A DNA stretch of 51,803 nucleotides from Burkholderia sp. Bp8963 (GCF_003854275.1 NZ_QTQP01000051.1:1-51803), one strand, 5' to 3'. Counted from the stretch's first letter, positions 43,642 to 51,803 are shown. The notes: generated from the letters alone by a model not told the origin. Numbers and translations are program-made.

Positions 43642-46600
43642 ATGCGCATCAAGCAACTCGATTTGATCAAGTACGGCAAGTTCACCGACGAGACGCTGCG
43701 GTTTCCGCGGGCGATGAACGATTTCCACGTGATCGTCGGCCCGAACGAGGCCGGCAAGTCCACGATCCGCACGGCCGTATCGGAGCTGCTGTTCGGCATG
43801 AAGCTGCAGACGCCGCTCGATTTCCTGCACAGCACGCCGGAACTGCGAATCGGCGGCGTGCTGGAAAGCGGGGCGGGCGAGCTCGCGTTTCATCGGGCGC
43901 GCGGCCGCAGTCCGCTGCGCACGCCCGCCGACGAGCGCCTGCCGGACGATTATCTGGCGGCCGTTCTCGACGGCGCGGGCAAGGAGTTCTTCGAGCAGAT
44001 GTTCGGGCTCGATCACGGGCGGCTCGTCGAAGGCGGCCGGAGCATTCTCGACGCGTCCGACAAGCTCGGCCAGGTGCTGTTCGAGTCGGCGGCAGGCGTC
44101 GGCAGCCTCGGGCCCGTGCGCGAGGAACTCGACGCGCGGTCGGGCGAGCTCTGGGCGCCGCGGCGCAGCGGCAGCGCGTTTGCGCTGGCCGAGTCGGCTT
44201 TCAATGACGCCGTGAGCGAACTGAAGGCGGTGCAGGTCCGCACGCGCGACTGGGTCGAGCGCAAGGAGGCGTGCGAAGCGGTCGAGCAGGAAATCGAGCG
44301 CTTGCGCACCGCACAGCGCGGGCTCGAGTCGCTGCGCTCGAAGCTCGAGCGCGTGCGGCGGCTCGCGCCGTATCTGAAGGAGCTGACGATCAAGGAGGGC
44401 GCGCTTGCCGAGCTCGGCGACGTCGTCGACATGCCGCCGACGGCCTATGCCGATCTGCTGAAGGCACAGGGCGATCTCGCGGCGGAGCAGAAGGTGCTGG
44501 AGGAGCGGCGTGCGGACCTGGCCGCCAAGCGGCAGTCGCGCGACGCGATCGAGGCGGACACCGACGCGCTGGCACTCGCGGGCGACATCGATGCGCTCGA
44601 CAAGCTGCGCAGCGCATGCGCGAACCATCGACAAGACTTGCTGTTGCGCGACGCGGAGGCCGCGCGTCATCTGTCCGCCGCGTTCGGCGCGGCTGCCCAG
44701 CTCGGCTGGCCGGCGGACGAAGCGATGCTGCGCGCCGCATTGCCGAAGGCGCTGTCGCTGAAGACGGTCACCAACCTGCTGCGCGACCACGGCGCGTTGC
44801 ATCAGGCTTTGATCGGCGCGCGCGACGCGCTCGACGAAAAGACGCGCGAGCGCGGACAGCTGAAGGATCAGCTCGACGGACTGTCGACTGTCGAGGTGCC
44901 GGACGCGCTTCGCACCGCGCTTGCCGACGCGCAGGGTTTCAGGAACAGCGGACAGCGGGAGCAGGCGCTCGATCGCGAAGTCGCGGCTGCTGCACGTGCA
45001 CTGGAGTATGCGCTCGACGAGCTCGGGCAATGGCGCCGGCCGGTGGACGCGCTGCGCACGCTCGATCTGCCGTCCACGTCCAGGCTCGCTGCGTTGCTGA
45101 AGGAGGACAGCGAGCAGGCGAGCATGGTTGCCACGGCGCGCGAAGCGTCGGAGAGTGCGCGTGAAGAGCTCGAGCGGCTCGAACTGCAGGAGCGGCATTT
45201 CACCGAGAGCAACAAGGTCGTGACGACCGCGGACGTGCTGGCGGCGCGGGCGCGGCGCGACGATGCGTGGGGCGACGTCAAGCGCGGGACGGTCGGTGTG
45301 GAGGCCGGCGCGCCGGCTGTCGACGATGCGATCCGCCTTGCGGACGAACTCGTCGATTCCCGGCTCGGCACCACGCAGGCGGCGGCGACGTTGCAGTCGC
45401 TGCGTCAGCAGGTCGAGTCGTCGCGGGCGAACCTGATGCGAAGGCAGGCTGCACTGAGCGAGCGCGAGCGGGAGCTGACCGGCTGCCGCGACGCGTGGAC
45501 GCAACTCGCAGCAGCGGCCGGCGTGCCGGGCATGCCGCTTGCCGACATGAGCGACTGGCTGGCAAAGCGCGACGCGGCGATGACCGCGCAGGCGACGCTC
45601 GCCCGTCTGCAACACGAGTTCGACGAGACGTGTGCGGCACGCGCCGGGGCTCAGGCGGCGCTGCTCGCGGCGTTGCAAGCGGTCTCGCGCGGAAGCGAAT
45701 CGGAGGGGCTCGCGGCGCTTGTCGTCGCGGCCGAGTCGTTCGTGCAGTCGGCGGAGAAATCGATCGCGCAGAAGGGCAGTCTCGAGGATCAGGTGCGGCA
45801 GGCCGAACGCGGGTGCGCCGGTGCGCAACTGAAGGTCGACCACGCGCAGACGGCCTACGACGCATGGCATGCGCAATGGCGGGACGCGTTGGCTGACGCA
45901 AAACTCACGTCGAGTGCCGTGACGCTCGCTGCGGCGGAAGGCGCAGTCGAACTGGCGAACACGGTCGCGGCGGAACTCGCCGAAGCGGACGCGCCGCGCA
46001 ATCGGATCGCCGCGATGCGTGCCGATCTCTCTGCGCTGGAATCCGGCGCGCGCCGGCTCGCCGAAGCGCTCGATCCCGCGCGGCTGACTGACGACGACTG
46101 GCTCGAGGTTGCGCGCAGGCTGACGGTGCGCCTGTCGGCCGCGAAGGAAACCGCGAAAGCGATCGAACGGGCCGACGACGCAATCCGGCACGCGGAGGGC
46201 AAGGTAGCGGACGCGGTCGCCACCGTCGCGGGCGCGGACGCGCGGATCCAGCCGCTCTTGCAACTGGCCGGCGTGGACACGATCGATGCGGCATTGCCGC
46301 TTGCCGAGCGCTCCGATCGGCGGCGCGAGCTGCTGAAGGCGATCGGCGCGGCACAGGAGGCGCTGGTCCGCGACGGCGATGGTCTTTCGCAGCAGGCGAT
46401 CGCGGCCGAGATCGCGGAGCAGGAGATCGCCGAGGTGCCGGCCCGCCTCGAGTCGGTAAAGCAGGAACTCGGCGACCTCGGCAAACGGCTGAACGAATTC
46501 GCGCAGCAGCAGGTGGTGGCCGAGCAGGCGTTCGGCGCGATCAACGGTCAGGCGAACGCGGCCGTGGCCGAGGCGAAGCGGCAGGAAGCGCTGGCATCGA

Positions 46601-47112
46601 TGGGCGACGCGGCCGAACAGTATCTGGAGGCGGCGACCGCGAGCCGGCTGCTGAAGTGGGCGACGGATCGCTACCGCGACCAGAAGCAGGGGCCGATGCT
46701 CAAGCGCGCGGGAGAAATCTTTGCGGGGCTGACGCTCGGCGAGTTCGCGCGGCTCACGGTCGATACCGAAAGAACGCCGCCCGCACTCTATGCGCGGCGC
46801 ACGAAAGGCACGGCGGTCGAGGTGACCGGGATGAGCGAGGGCACGCGCGACCAGTTGTTCCTCGCGTTGCGTATCGCTGCGCTCGAACTGCAGCTCGCGA
46901 ACCGGACCGCGCTGCCGTTCGTCGCCGACGACCTGTTCATCAATTTCGATGACGCGCGTGCGAAGGCGGGGCTCGAGGCGTTGCGGGATTTGTCCACGCG
47001 GACGCAGGTGCTGTTCCTCACGCACCACGATCATCTGCTGCCGCTGGTGAAGGAGGTGTTCGGCGAACCGGTCAACGTGGTGGCGCTGCAGCGGGAGCCG
47101 GCCGTCGCTTAG
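43642..47112 (+). CDS. SbcC/YhaN-like AAA ATPase with long coiled coil
   Basis: The protein is 1156 aa. MRIKQLDLIKYGKFTDETLRF precedes the Walker A GPNEAGKST (33-41). Residues about 180-990 are Glu/Ala/Arg-rich heptad helices. The C-terminal ATPase half has GMSEGTRDQLFLALRIAALE (signature) and LPFVADDLFINFDDARAK (Walker B), then LFLTHHDHL. The layout is that of Rad50/SbcC/YhaN proteins, and the N-terminus matches YhaN best. There is no obvious zinc hook (no CxxC in the middle), another YhaN-like feature. It is coupled to the nuclease gene upstream. Confidence 0.92.
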   Translation: MRIKQLDLIKYGKFTDETLRFPRAMNDFHVIVGPNEAGKSTIRTAVSELLFGMKLQTPLDFLHSTPELRIGGVLESGAGELAFHRARGRSPLRTPADERLPDDYLAAVLDGAGKEFFEQMFGLDHGRLVEGGRSILDASDKLGQVLFESAAGVGSLGPVREELDARSGELWAPRRSGSAFALAESAFNDAVSELKAVQVRTRDWVERKEACEAVEQEIERLRTAQRGLESLRSKLERVRRLAPYLKELTIKEGALAELGDVVDMPPTAYADLLKAQGDLAAEQKVLEERRADLAAKRQSRDAIEADTDALALAGDIDALDKLRSACANHRQDLLLRDAEAARHLSAAFGAAAQLGWPADEAMLRAALPKALSLKTVTNLLRDHGALHQALIGARDALDEKTRERGQLKDQLDGLSTVEVPDALRTALADAQGFRNSGQREQALDREVAAAARALEYALDELGQWRRPVDALRTLDLPSTSRLAALLKEDSEQASMVATAREASESAREELERLELQERHFTESNKVVTTADVLAARARRDDAWGDVKRGTVGVEAGAPAVDDAIRLADELVDSRLGTTQAAATLQSLRQQVESSRANLMRRQAALSERERELTGCRDAWTQLAAAAGVPGMPLADMSDWLAKRDAAMTAQATLARLQHEFDETCAARAGAQAALLAALQAVSRGSESEGLAALVVAAESFVQSAEKSIAQKGSLEDQVRQAERGCAGAQLKVDHAQTAYDAWHAQWRDALADAKLTSSAVTLAAAEGAVELANTVAAELAEADAPRNRIAAMRADLSALESGARRLAEALDPARLTDDDWLEVARRLTVRLSAAKETAKAIERADDAIRHAEGKVADAVATVAGADARIQPLLQLAGVDTIDAALPLAERSDRRRELLKAIGAAQEALVRDGDGLSQQAIAAEIAEQEIAEVPARLESVKQELGDLGKRLNEFAQQQVVAEQAFGAINGQANAAVAEAKRQEALASMGDAAEQYLEAATASRLLKWATDRYRDQKQGPMLKRAGEIFAGLTLGEFARLTVDTERTPPALYARRTKGTAVEVTGMSEGTRDQLFLALRIAALELQLANRTALPFVADDLFINFDDARAKAGLEALRDLSTRTQVLFLTHHDHLLPLVKEVFGEPVNVVALQREPAVA

Positions 47113-47116
47113 GTTC

Positions 47117-47170
47117 GGGCATCCGGGCGTCCGGGCATCCCGGTCGCACGGTCGCACGGTCGCACGGTCG
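47117..47170. repeat. Short tandem repeats (8-bp units) after the ATPase gene
   Basis: Three CGGGCATC-like units are followed by GGTCGCAC repeated three times and then a partial unit. The array fills most of the gap between the ATPase gene and the MESH1-like gene. It looks like slippage-prone simple sequence. Confidence 0.65.
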
Positions 47171-47277
47171 CGGCGGCGCGGATGGGCGGGCCGTCATCGT
47201 GGCGTGCGCGGCATCTGCGAGAATGGGCTGGCGCGCGACCGGCCGGGCCGGCGGGTCCGGCCACTCAGGGGGTAATC

Positions 47278-47802
47278 ATGAACAAGCTGGTAGCAGCCAT
47301 TGCGTTTGCGGCGGACAAGCATCGCAATCAACGGCGGAAGGACGACGAGGCGTCCCCGTACATCAATCATCCGATCGCGCTGGCCAACGTGCTCGCGAAC
47401 GAGGCCGGCATCGAGGACGAGCGCGTGATCGTCGCCGCCGTGCTGCACGACACGGTCGAGGACACGGAGACGACCGAGCAGGAGTTGCTGCGCCTGTTCG
47501 GCAAGGATGTTGCGGACATCGTGATGGAGGTGACGGACAACAAGTCGTTGCCGAAGGACGAGCGCAAGCGCCTGCAGATCGAGCATGCCGTGCAGATCAG
47601 CCGTCGTGCGAAGCTCGTGAAGCTGGCCGACAAGATCTGCAACCTGCGTGACATCGCGAACCATCCGCCCGCGGATTGGCCGCTCGACCGGAAGCAGGCG
47701 TACTTCGACTGGGCCAAGGCGGTCGTCGATCGGATGCGTGGCGTTCATCCGGGGCTCGAGGGCATTTTCGATGCCGCATACGACGCGCGGCCGTCGGAGT
47801 GA
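47278..47802 (+). CDS. MESH1-family small alarmone ((p)ppGpp) hydrolase
   Basis: The protein is 174 aa. HRNQRRKDDEASPYINHPIA supplies the first His and the RRK segment, VLHDTVEDTETT the HD metal site and the ED pair, LPKDERKRLQIEHA a conserved Lys/Glu helix, and KLVKLADKICNLRD the last Asp. This run of motifs matches metazoan MESH1 and the hydrolase half of SpoT very closely over the full length, with no synthetase or regulatory domain. The expected reaction is removal of the 3'-pyrophosphate of (p)ppGpp; some MESH1 enzymes also act on NADPH. The ATG follows AGGGGGTAATC. It is probably cotranscribed with the DUF429 gene, 2 bases downstream. Confidence 0.92.
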   Translation: MNKLVAAIAFAADKHRNQRRKDDEASPYINHPIALANVLANEAGIEDERVIVAAVLHDTVEDTETTEQELLRLFGKDVADIVMEVTDNKSLPKDERKRLQIEHAVQISRRAKLVKLADKICNLRDIANHPPADWPLDRKQAYFDWAKAVVDRMRGVHPGLEGIFDAAYDARPSE

Positions 47803-47804
47803 GC

Positions 47805-48509
47805 ATGCCGGCGAAGCGGGCGGCGTCCGGCACTGCGCGTGCGCAGGCTGCGGCGCCCGCAATGCACGCTGTCGCCGGCGTCGATGTCGGCGGAAACAGG
47901 AAGCAATGCGATCTCGTGATCCTGCGCGGCACGTCGATCCTGTATCGCGCCGAGCGGGTTGCGCCGGAGGCATTGCTCCACTTGTGTCTCGACCATGATG
48001 TCGTGGCGGTCGGTGTCGATTCGCCGAGCCGGTGGTGGGCCGGCGACGGTCATCGGCCGGCCGAACGCGCGCTGGTGAGCGAGCGGATTTCGTTGTTCTC
48101 GACGCCGACGCGGGAACGGGCGCTCGCGAATACGACAGGGTTCTATGACTGGATGTTTACCGGCGAACGGGTCTATCGGGCGCTGTCTGACGCGTATCCG
48201 CTTCTGAGTGTGCCGCGCTATGCGGGTGGACGCGTGTGCTTCGAGACCTATCCGCATGCGATTACGTGTGCGCTGCTCGGCAAGGACGTTGCGTCCGCGA
48301 AGCAGAAGCGCGTTCAGCGCAAGCAATTGCTGGCCAGTCTGGGCGTCGATGTCAGGACGCTGACCACCGTCGATGCAAGAGACGCTGCGCTTTGCGCGTT
48401 GACTGCGCAATGCGTGCTGGACGGCCGCGCGTCCGCTTATGGGGATGCGGAGGGGGGATTCATCCGCGTGCCGATGGTGAGCGCCAGTGACGATCGTGTT
48501 GCACCGTAG
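47805..48509 (+). CDS. DUF429 (predicted RNase H-fold nuclease) protein
   Basis: The protein is 234 aa. VAGVDVGGNRKQCDLVILRG gives the first acidic strand of an RNase H-like fold, VAVGVDSPSRWW the second, then ERISLFSTPTRERA, FETYPHAITCALLG and DARDAALCALTAQ, which follow the DUF429 pattern. Family members are predicted nucleases of unknown role. The ATG at 47805 is 2 bases after the upstream stop; the first 20 residues are Ala-rich and poorly conserved, so the real start might be the Met at residue 20. Confidence 0.82.
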   Translation: MPAKRAASGTARAQAAAPAMHAVAGVDVGGNRKQCDLVILRGTSILYRAERVAPEALLHLCLDHDVVAVGVDSPSRWWAGDGHRPAERALVSERISLFSTPTRERALANTTGFYDWMFTGERVYRALSDAYPLLSVPRYAGGRVCFETYPHAITCALLGKDVASAKQKRVQRKQLLASLGVDVRTLTTVDARDAALCALTAQCVLDGRASAYGDAEGGFIRVPMVSASDDRVAP

Positions 48510-48884
48510 CTCGATCGGGGCAGATGCAGTCACTTCGATTCGGTCGACACACGTCCGTGGAACGGCGGCGAATGCTGGCGGGACAGCAAAGCCGGTCGCA
48601 TTCCGCGTCGGCATGCTGCGTGCGTTACGGGCGCGTCGTTGAATCGGATCGTCGCATGCGCGATGCTCAAGGTGAGCCTTTACGGGAGGCGCGTGGATAT
48701 ACGCGCGGCGAATGTATGTCGAGCATACGCGCGGTCGCATCAGACAGGTTCGAGCTGACGCAGTGGTATTTGCCCGTTGAAGTGACTGGCGCCAGGATGG
48801 CGGAGCCGTATCGTCGGCGTGGTGGGTCGGTGGCGCGTCCGGAGTGGCGTTCGTTCACAGCCGGACGGCGGCACGACCGAGGCT
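48510..48884. other. Intergenic region, no gene seen
   Basis: About 375 bases between two convergent genes. Open frames exist on both strands but are rich in Arg/Ser/Gly with no motif or start site. No hairpin with a T-run was noticed. Confidence 0.45.
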
Positions 48885-49322
48885 TCAATCGTCGAGAAGG
48901 GATCGGGGGACGTCTGCGGGATCGGGATCCTGCGCTTGCTCGTAATGTGCCGCTGCGTCGTCGATCATGACCACGGCCACGTCGATCAGTTCGTCCAGGC
49001 GCTGCAGCAACGCGTCGTGCCATTCCGCGTCTTCATCGCGTTCCGGCGTCTTGTCGAGTTGCTCGATGATCGATTCGGCCGTCTGCAGGAACGGGATCGC
49101 CTGCTGATAGTTCTCGATGGACACCAGGGCTGCGTTTCGCGCACCGACCAGCCATTCCCGGTAGTCGTCTGCCTGGGCGGATTGGCCGCCGATGCGAGGC
49201 AACACATCTGAAATGCGTTGCAGCAGCGGTGGGACCTGTTCCTCCAGCATCGTGGCGTGTTCGCGTAGTGCCGCATATTCGGCGCGGAGGTTTGCTTCGT
49301 CGGATTGGGCGGTGCTGTCCAT
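48885..49322 (-). CDS. Hypothetical protein, helical, acidic
   Basis: The protein is 145 aa and I recognise no family. It is acidic and probably all-helical, with Leu-rich amphipathic stretches (LRAEYAALREHATMLEEQVP, AIPFLQTAESIIEQLD, LLQRLDELIDVAVVMIDDAA). There is no signal peptide or membrane segment. The ATG at 49322 was chosen because the frame upstream (to 49388) is basic and unlike the rest. It is cut off from neighbours by gaps on both sides and lies just left of the IS110 element. It may be a small structural or adaptor protein; no function is claimed. Confidence 0.55.
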   Translation of the reverse strand: MDSTAQSDEANLRAEYAALREHATMLEEQVPPLLQRISDVLPRIGGQSAQADDYREWLVGARNAALVSIENYQQAIPFLQTAESIIEQLDKTPERDEDAEWHDALLQRLDELIDVAVVMIDDAAAHYEQAQDPDPADVPRSLLDD

Positions 49323-49640
49323 CTTGGGTCGTTGTGCGTGATGCAATCGCCGCATGATACTCGACAGCGCGTTCCGTTCTCGTCCCATGGACGGGTTCCT
49401 ATATGTATTGAATGGGTGCCGGAACGGGGACTGTCATGTACTGCCTGCCGCAAGCACGGACGTGAATACGATGGCCGCGCCGGAGAAATGCACGTTGGTG
49501 TCGTGGGATCGTGGCGATACGGTGGTCGTTTGAAGCCACACCCTAGCGTAGCACCCTGTATAGATCCTATGTACAGCAAGGGGCGACGAAGCCATATCGG
49601 TAAAATCAGCGTGTCGTGAAGTTCCTCACCGGAGGGCGTC
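49323..49640. other. Left flank of the IS110-family element
   Basis: A 318-bp non-coding stretch before the transposase. The left boundary of the element is probably inside it (after about 49500), but IS110 elements lack long terminal repeats and I could not place it. TGTATAGATCCTATGTACA near 49557-49576 is a loose inverted repeat. A ribosome binding site CACCGGAGGGCG precedes the ATG. Confidence 0.4.
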
Positions 49641-50792
49641 ATGTGTACACAGGAAATGCAAGGCAACGCAACGGACGTGGTACTGGCCGTATCGCTTGAA
49701 CTGGCGGCGGCAAAGTGGAAAGTCGCGCTGCATGACGGGCATCGAGAAAGCCCGTCGATTCACACGGTGGCACAAACCGACCCGGCCGTCCGTCTGCAGG
49801 CCGTGCTTACGCTGATTGCCACCCAAAAGCAGACTTGGGCATTGCCCGACAACACGCGTATCGTCGTGAGCTACGAAGCCGGTCAGGACGCATTCTGGAT
49901 CTTCCGGGCTCTGCAGGCTCGCGGCATCGAATGTTACGTCGTCGATCCCGCGAGCATTCCGGTCCAACGCCAAAAACGGCGCGCAAAGACCGACCGGCTT
50001 GACGTGACGAAGCTCGTCATCAACCTGCGGGCCTGGCTGGGCGGCGAACGCGACCGCATGCACGCGGTGCACGTACCCTCTGCCCAAGACGAAGCTTCGC
50101 GTCACCTGATGCGTGATCGCGGCCAACTGCAGAAAGAAGTGCTGCAACACCGCGACCGCATGCGCAAGCTGCTGGCCACGGTCGGCTGCTGGGAGAATGT
50201 CAACAGCCGTAACTTCCCCACCCGCGTCGCATGCCGTGAAGTGCGCTGTCACGATGGTGCCCCGCTGCCCGACGAGCTCCACGAACGCCTGCTGCGCGAG
50301 TGCGAGCGGCTGGCGCTGGTCGAGAAGCAGGCGGCCACCCTGGAAAAGGCCTACCACCTCAACCTTCCCGAACGTGCGCGCGAGCGTATTGATCACCTCA
50401 CACACCTGCGCGGCATCGGTCCGGTTAGCGGCTCGAGACTTGCACTCGAGCTCTTCTGGAGGCGCTTCGCCAACCGCCGTCAGGTGGGCGCCTGTACCGG
50501 CCTGGTCCCGCAGCCCTACGACAGCGGCCAAACCCAGATCGATCAGGGGATCAGCAAACAAGGGAACCGGCGCGTGCGCGCGTTACTGATTGAAACGGCA
50601 TGGACATGGATACGGTATCAGCCCGCCAGCCTGCTCACTCGCTGGTTCAACGAGCGCACGAAGGGCACAGGCCCCAACCGACGCGCTCGACGTATTGCGA
50701 TCGTCGCGGTGGCACGCCGCCTGGTCATCGCGCTATGGCGCTATCTCGAAGAAGGTGTGATTCCCGAAGGTGCTGAACTCAAAATGCGATAA
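49641..50792 (+). CDS. IS110-family transposase (DEDD recombinase)
   Basis: The protein is 383 aa. The N-terminal RuvC-like DEDD domain shows VSLELAAAKWKVALHDG (Glu in place of the first Asp), VSYEAGQDAFWIFRAL and RAKTDRLDVTKLVINL. A coiled-coil linker (about 150-240) follows, then the C-terminal transposase_20 domain with IDHLTHLRGIGPVSGSRLA and TGLVPQPYDSG, and the catalytic Ser region DQGISKQGNRRVRALL. IS110 enzymes use a structured guide (bridge) RNA from one element end. The gene looks intact. The element has inserted between a hypothetical gene and the rRNA operon. Confidence 0.93.
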   Translation: MCTQEMQGNATDVVLAVSLELAAAKWKVALHDGHRESPSIHTVAQTDPAVRLQAVLTLIATQKQTWALPDNTRIVVSYEAGQDAFWIFRALQARGIECYVVDPASIPVQRQKRRAKTDRLDVTKLVINLRAWLGGERDRMHAVHVPSAQDEASRHLMRDRGQLQKEVLQHRDRMRKLLATVGCWENVNSRNFPTRVACREVRCHDGAPLPDELHERLLRECERLALVEKQAATLEKAYHLNLPERARERIDHLTHLRGIGPVSGSRLALELFWRRFANRRQVGACTGLVPQPYDSGQTQIDQGISKQGNRRVRALLIETAWTWIRYQPASLLTRWFNERTKGTGPNRRARRIAIVAVARRLVIALWRYLEEGVIPEGAELKMR

Positions 50793-51160
50793 GGATCCCT
50801 ATCAAACAAGCCAGTGCAGCAACGGATCAAATGAAACAGATTCTTGCGGTCTGAACGGAATATGCCCGAGCAGTTGCCGGGTTGCTCGACAGCAACCGAA
50901 CGATATAGATGGGGCATACTCCTGGTGAACCTTCCAGCGTAACGCGCATAGGATGCGGCCGGCTGCCCGCCGGCGGATAGAAGGCGGTGAGACGTGAATG
51001 TCTCACGTGCGCAACGCGCTTCAGACACGTGAGAGATAGTTTCGTCCCCAAATGCGCCTGCAGGACGAGGCCTAAGATGACAGGAAATGTACTGATGGCA
51101 TCAAAAGCCCGGAAGCCAAAAAAGCCTTGACTATTTTCTCCTCATAGAAGGCAACTAGAG
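50793..51160 (+). ncRNA. Structured non-coding right end of IS110 element (bridge-RNA candidate)
   Basis: This gene-free stretch directly follows the transposase. It has a hairpin GGTTGCT-CGAC-AGCAACC (50880-50897) and two overlapping, mutually exclusive hairpins: GTGAGAC/GTCTCAC (50987-51006) and TCTCACGTG/CACGTGAGA (51001-51034). In the IS1111 subgroup the bridge RNA lies downstream of the transposase, in the IS110 subgroup upstream; the structure here favours the downstream side. Both the boundary near 51150 and the RNA itself are inferred. Confidence 0.4.
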
Positions 51161-51213
51161 GGACGCGCGCAGACGCCATTTGCAAAATGCCGTGACATTT
51201 ACCGCAACTGCTT

Positions 51214-51249
51214 AAAAACCCCCGTGCGCGGCAGCGCACGGGGGTTTTT
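51214..51249. terminator. Strong bidirectional terminator before the rRNA operon
   Basis: AAAAACCCCCGTGCGC pairs perfectly (16 bp) with GCGCACGGGGGTTTTT across the loop GGCA. The T-run is present on both strands, so it can stop transcription from either side. It shields the rRNA promoters from the IS element and the other way round. Confidence 0.9.
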
Positions 51250-51295
51250 AAATTTGGATTATTTATGGGGCTTTAAAATTTATTTCACAAACCCC

Positions 51296-51324
51296 TTGCA
51301 CAGGCGGGGGCAGATGCCTACAAT
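51296..51324 (+). promoter_or_regulatory. rRNA operon promoter P1 (candidate)
   Basis: TTGCAC (51296-51301), 17-base spacer, TACAAT (51319-51324). The AT-rich stretch 51246-51290 directly upstream would serve as an UP element, as at rrn P1 promoters. Confidence 0.6.
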
Positions 51325-51457
51325 CACGCCTCTTTCGCGCTGACGGCAACGCGGCGCGGGAGAGGGGAAGCGAAGTTGCTTGGGTGTCTGGTTTCAGGCG
51401 CTTGGGCGGCCAAGGAAGATGAACCCCGCAGTCGCAACGACGTAGTAAAGAAAGTTG

Positions 51458-51486
51458 TTGACGAGCTGCGAAACAGCGTTCATAAT
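51458..51486 (+). promoter_or_regulatory. rRNA operon promoter P2 (candidate)
   Basis: TTGACG (51458-51463), 17-base spacer, CATAAT (51481-51486). It is closer to consensus in the -35 than P1 and lies about 240 bp before the mature 16S end. Confidence 0.65.
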
Positions 51487-51545
51487 CTCATTTCTCTGCT
51501 GCTGAAAACGCAGCGCTGCTGAGAAAGCGGTCCTTCTCGCAGAAA

Positions 51546-51556
51546 TGCTCTTTAAA
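51546..51556 (+). promoter_or_regulatory. rrn boxA antitermination site
   Basis: TGCTCTTTAAA matches the boxA consensus used by the Nus-factor antitermination complex in rRNA leaders, about 190 bases before the 16S start. Confidence 0.85.
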
Positions 51557-51734
51557 AATTAACAGCCGATAAGTGTGGGCGCTTGATGACGGCGAGCCCG
51601 GTCCTCGGATCGGGATAGCAAAAGTATCAAGAGTCTCACACTAAAGTAAGTCAGGTTTATGAAGCAATTCATATGACCTGTCAGCTTTGAGTGAGCGACC
51701 GGTTTCTAACGAAACCGAAAACAGTAACAGGTTT

Positions 51735-51803
51735 GAACTGAAGAGTTTGATCCTGGCTCAGATTGAACGCTGGCGGCATGCCTTACACATGCAAGTCGAA
51801 CGG
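51735..51803 (+). rRNA. 16S ribosomal RNA, 5' end (partial)
   Basis: GAACTGAAGAGTTTGATC and the following CTGGCTCAGATTGAACGCTG segment are the universal 5' end of bacterial 16S rRNA, including the site of the 27F primer region. The GGCGGCATGCCTTACACATG stretch is typical of Betaproteobacteria such as Burkholderia. Only the first 69 bases are in the window. Confidence 0.98.

Noticed and set aside
43141..47157. Minus-strand open frame of 1338 codons opposite the nuclease and ATPase genes
   Set aside because: It is an Arg-rich shadow created by high GC codon use in the real plus-strand genes; no motif and no start site.
50741..51028. Minus-strand open frame of 95 codons at the right end of the IS110 element
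   Set aside because: It overlaps the transposase end and the hairpin-rich end; no homology recognised and no ribosome binding site.
1..51803. CRISPR array, tRNA genes or prophage modules
   Set aside because: I looked for regularly spaced repeats, tRNA arms and phage structural genes and saw none; small RNAs cannot be excluded by eye.

Overview
The window looks like a Burkholderia chromosome, most likely of the B. cepacia complex. Coding regions are very GC-rich with G/C third positions. The partial 16S rRNA at the right edge carries a betaproteobacterial start. LysR, GntR and AraC regulators, DUF4148 proteins and LIV-type ABC transporters are typical of that genus. This is inferred from sequence character, without a database search.

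Left part (1-4.5 kb): a truncated IS630-type transposase abuts a decayed CHAT (caspase-like) pseudogene. A membrane-anchored HExxH peptidase, a small secreted DUF4148 protein and a nitroreductase follow. From 4.5 to 9.1 kb there is a LysR regulator divergent from a purA of a non-housekeeping type, a second LysR regulator and a dienelactone hydrolase. From 9.2 to 12 kb, a Fur-box-like site precedes a TonB-dependent receptor whose frame is interrupted by two in-frame TAG codons. A second DUF4148 gene, an Xre/ParS-RES toxin-antitoxin pair, a zinc-ribbon/class III cyclase/ATPase/TPR protein, a patatin, an HD phosphohydrolase, a soluble chemoreceptor-like protein with inverted domain order and a catalytically degenerate tyrosine recombinase fill 12-21.8 kb.

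Centre (21.9-38.2 kb): the most interesting region is a catabolic gene set. A LIV-type ABC importer (five genes) runs into an FAD amine/amino-acid oxidoreductase and a fused 2-oxoacid (indolepyruvate-type) ferredoxin oxidoreductase. Beyond an orphan polar-amino-acid binding protein and a dead permease fragment come an Asp/Glu racemase/maleate-isomerase-like protein, a RidA imine deaminase, a D-amino-acid dehydrogenase-like protein, a class III aminotransferase and a GntR/FCD regulator. Four perfect copies of the palindrome TGTCGACA sit only in the two main promoter regions (21.95, 22.21, 34.33 and 34.46 kb), suggesting one regulon under the GntR protein. The inferred logic is import, then oxidation or transamination of an amino compound to a 2-oxo acid, removal of reactive imines by RidA, then conversion to an acyl-CoA. 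The substrate is unknown.

Right part (38.5-51.8 kb): a gamma-glutamyltransferase lipoprotein, a glutathione S-transferase with a divergent AraC regulator, an SbcD/SbcC-like (YhaO/YhaN-like) nuclease-ATPase pair, a MESH1-family small alarmone hydrolase with a DUF429 protein, a hypothetical protein, and an IS110-family element with a structured downstream non-coding region. A strong bidirectional terminator, a two-promoter rrn leader with boxA and the first 69 bases of 16S rRNA end the window. No tRNA or CRISPR array was seen.
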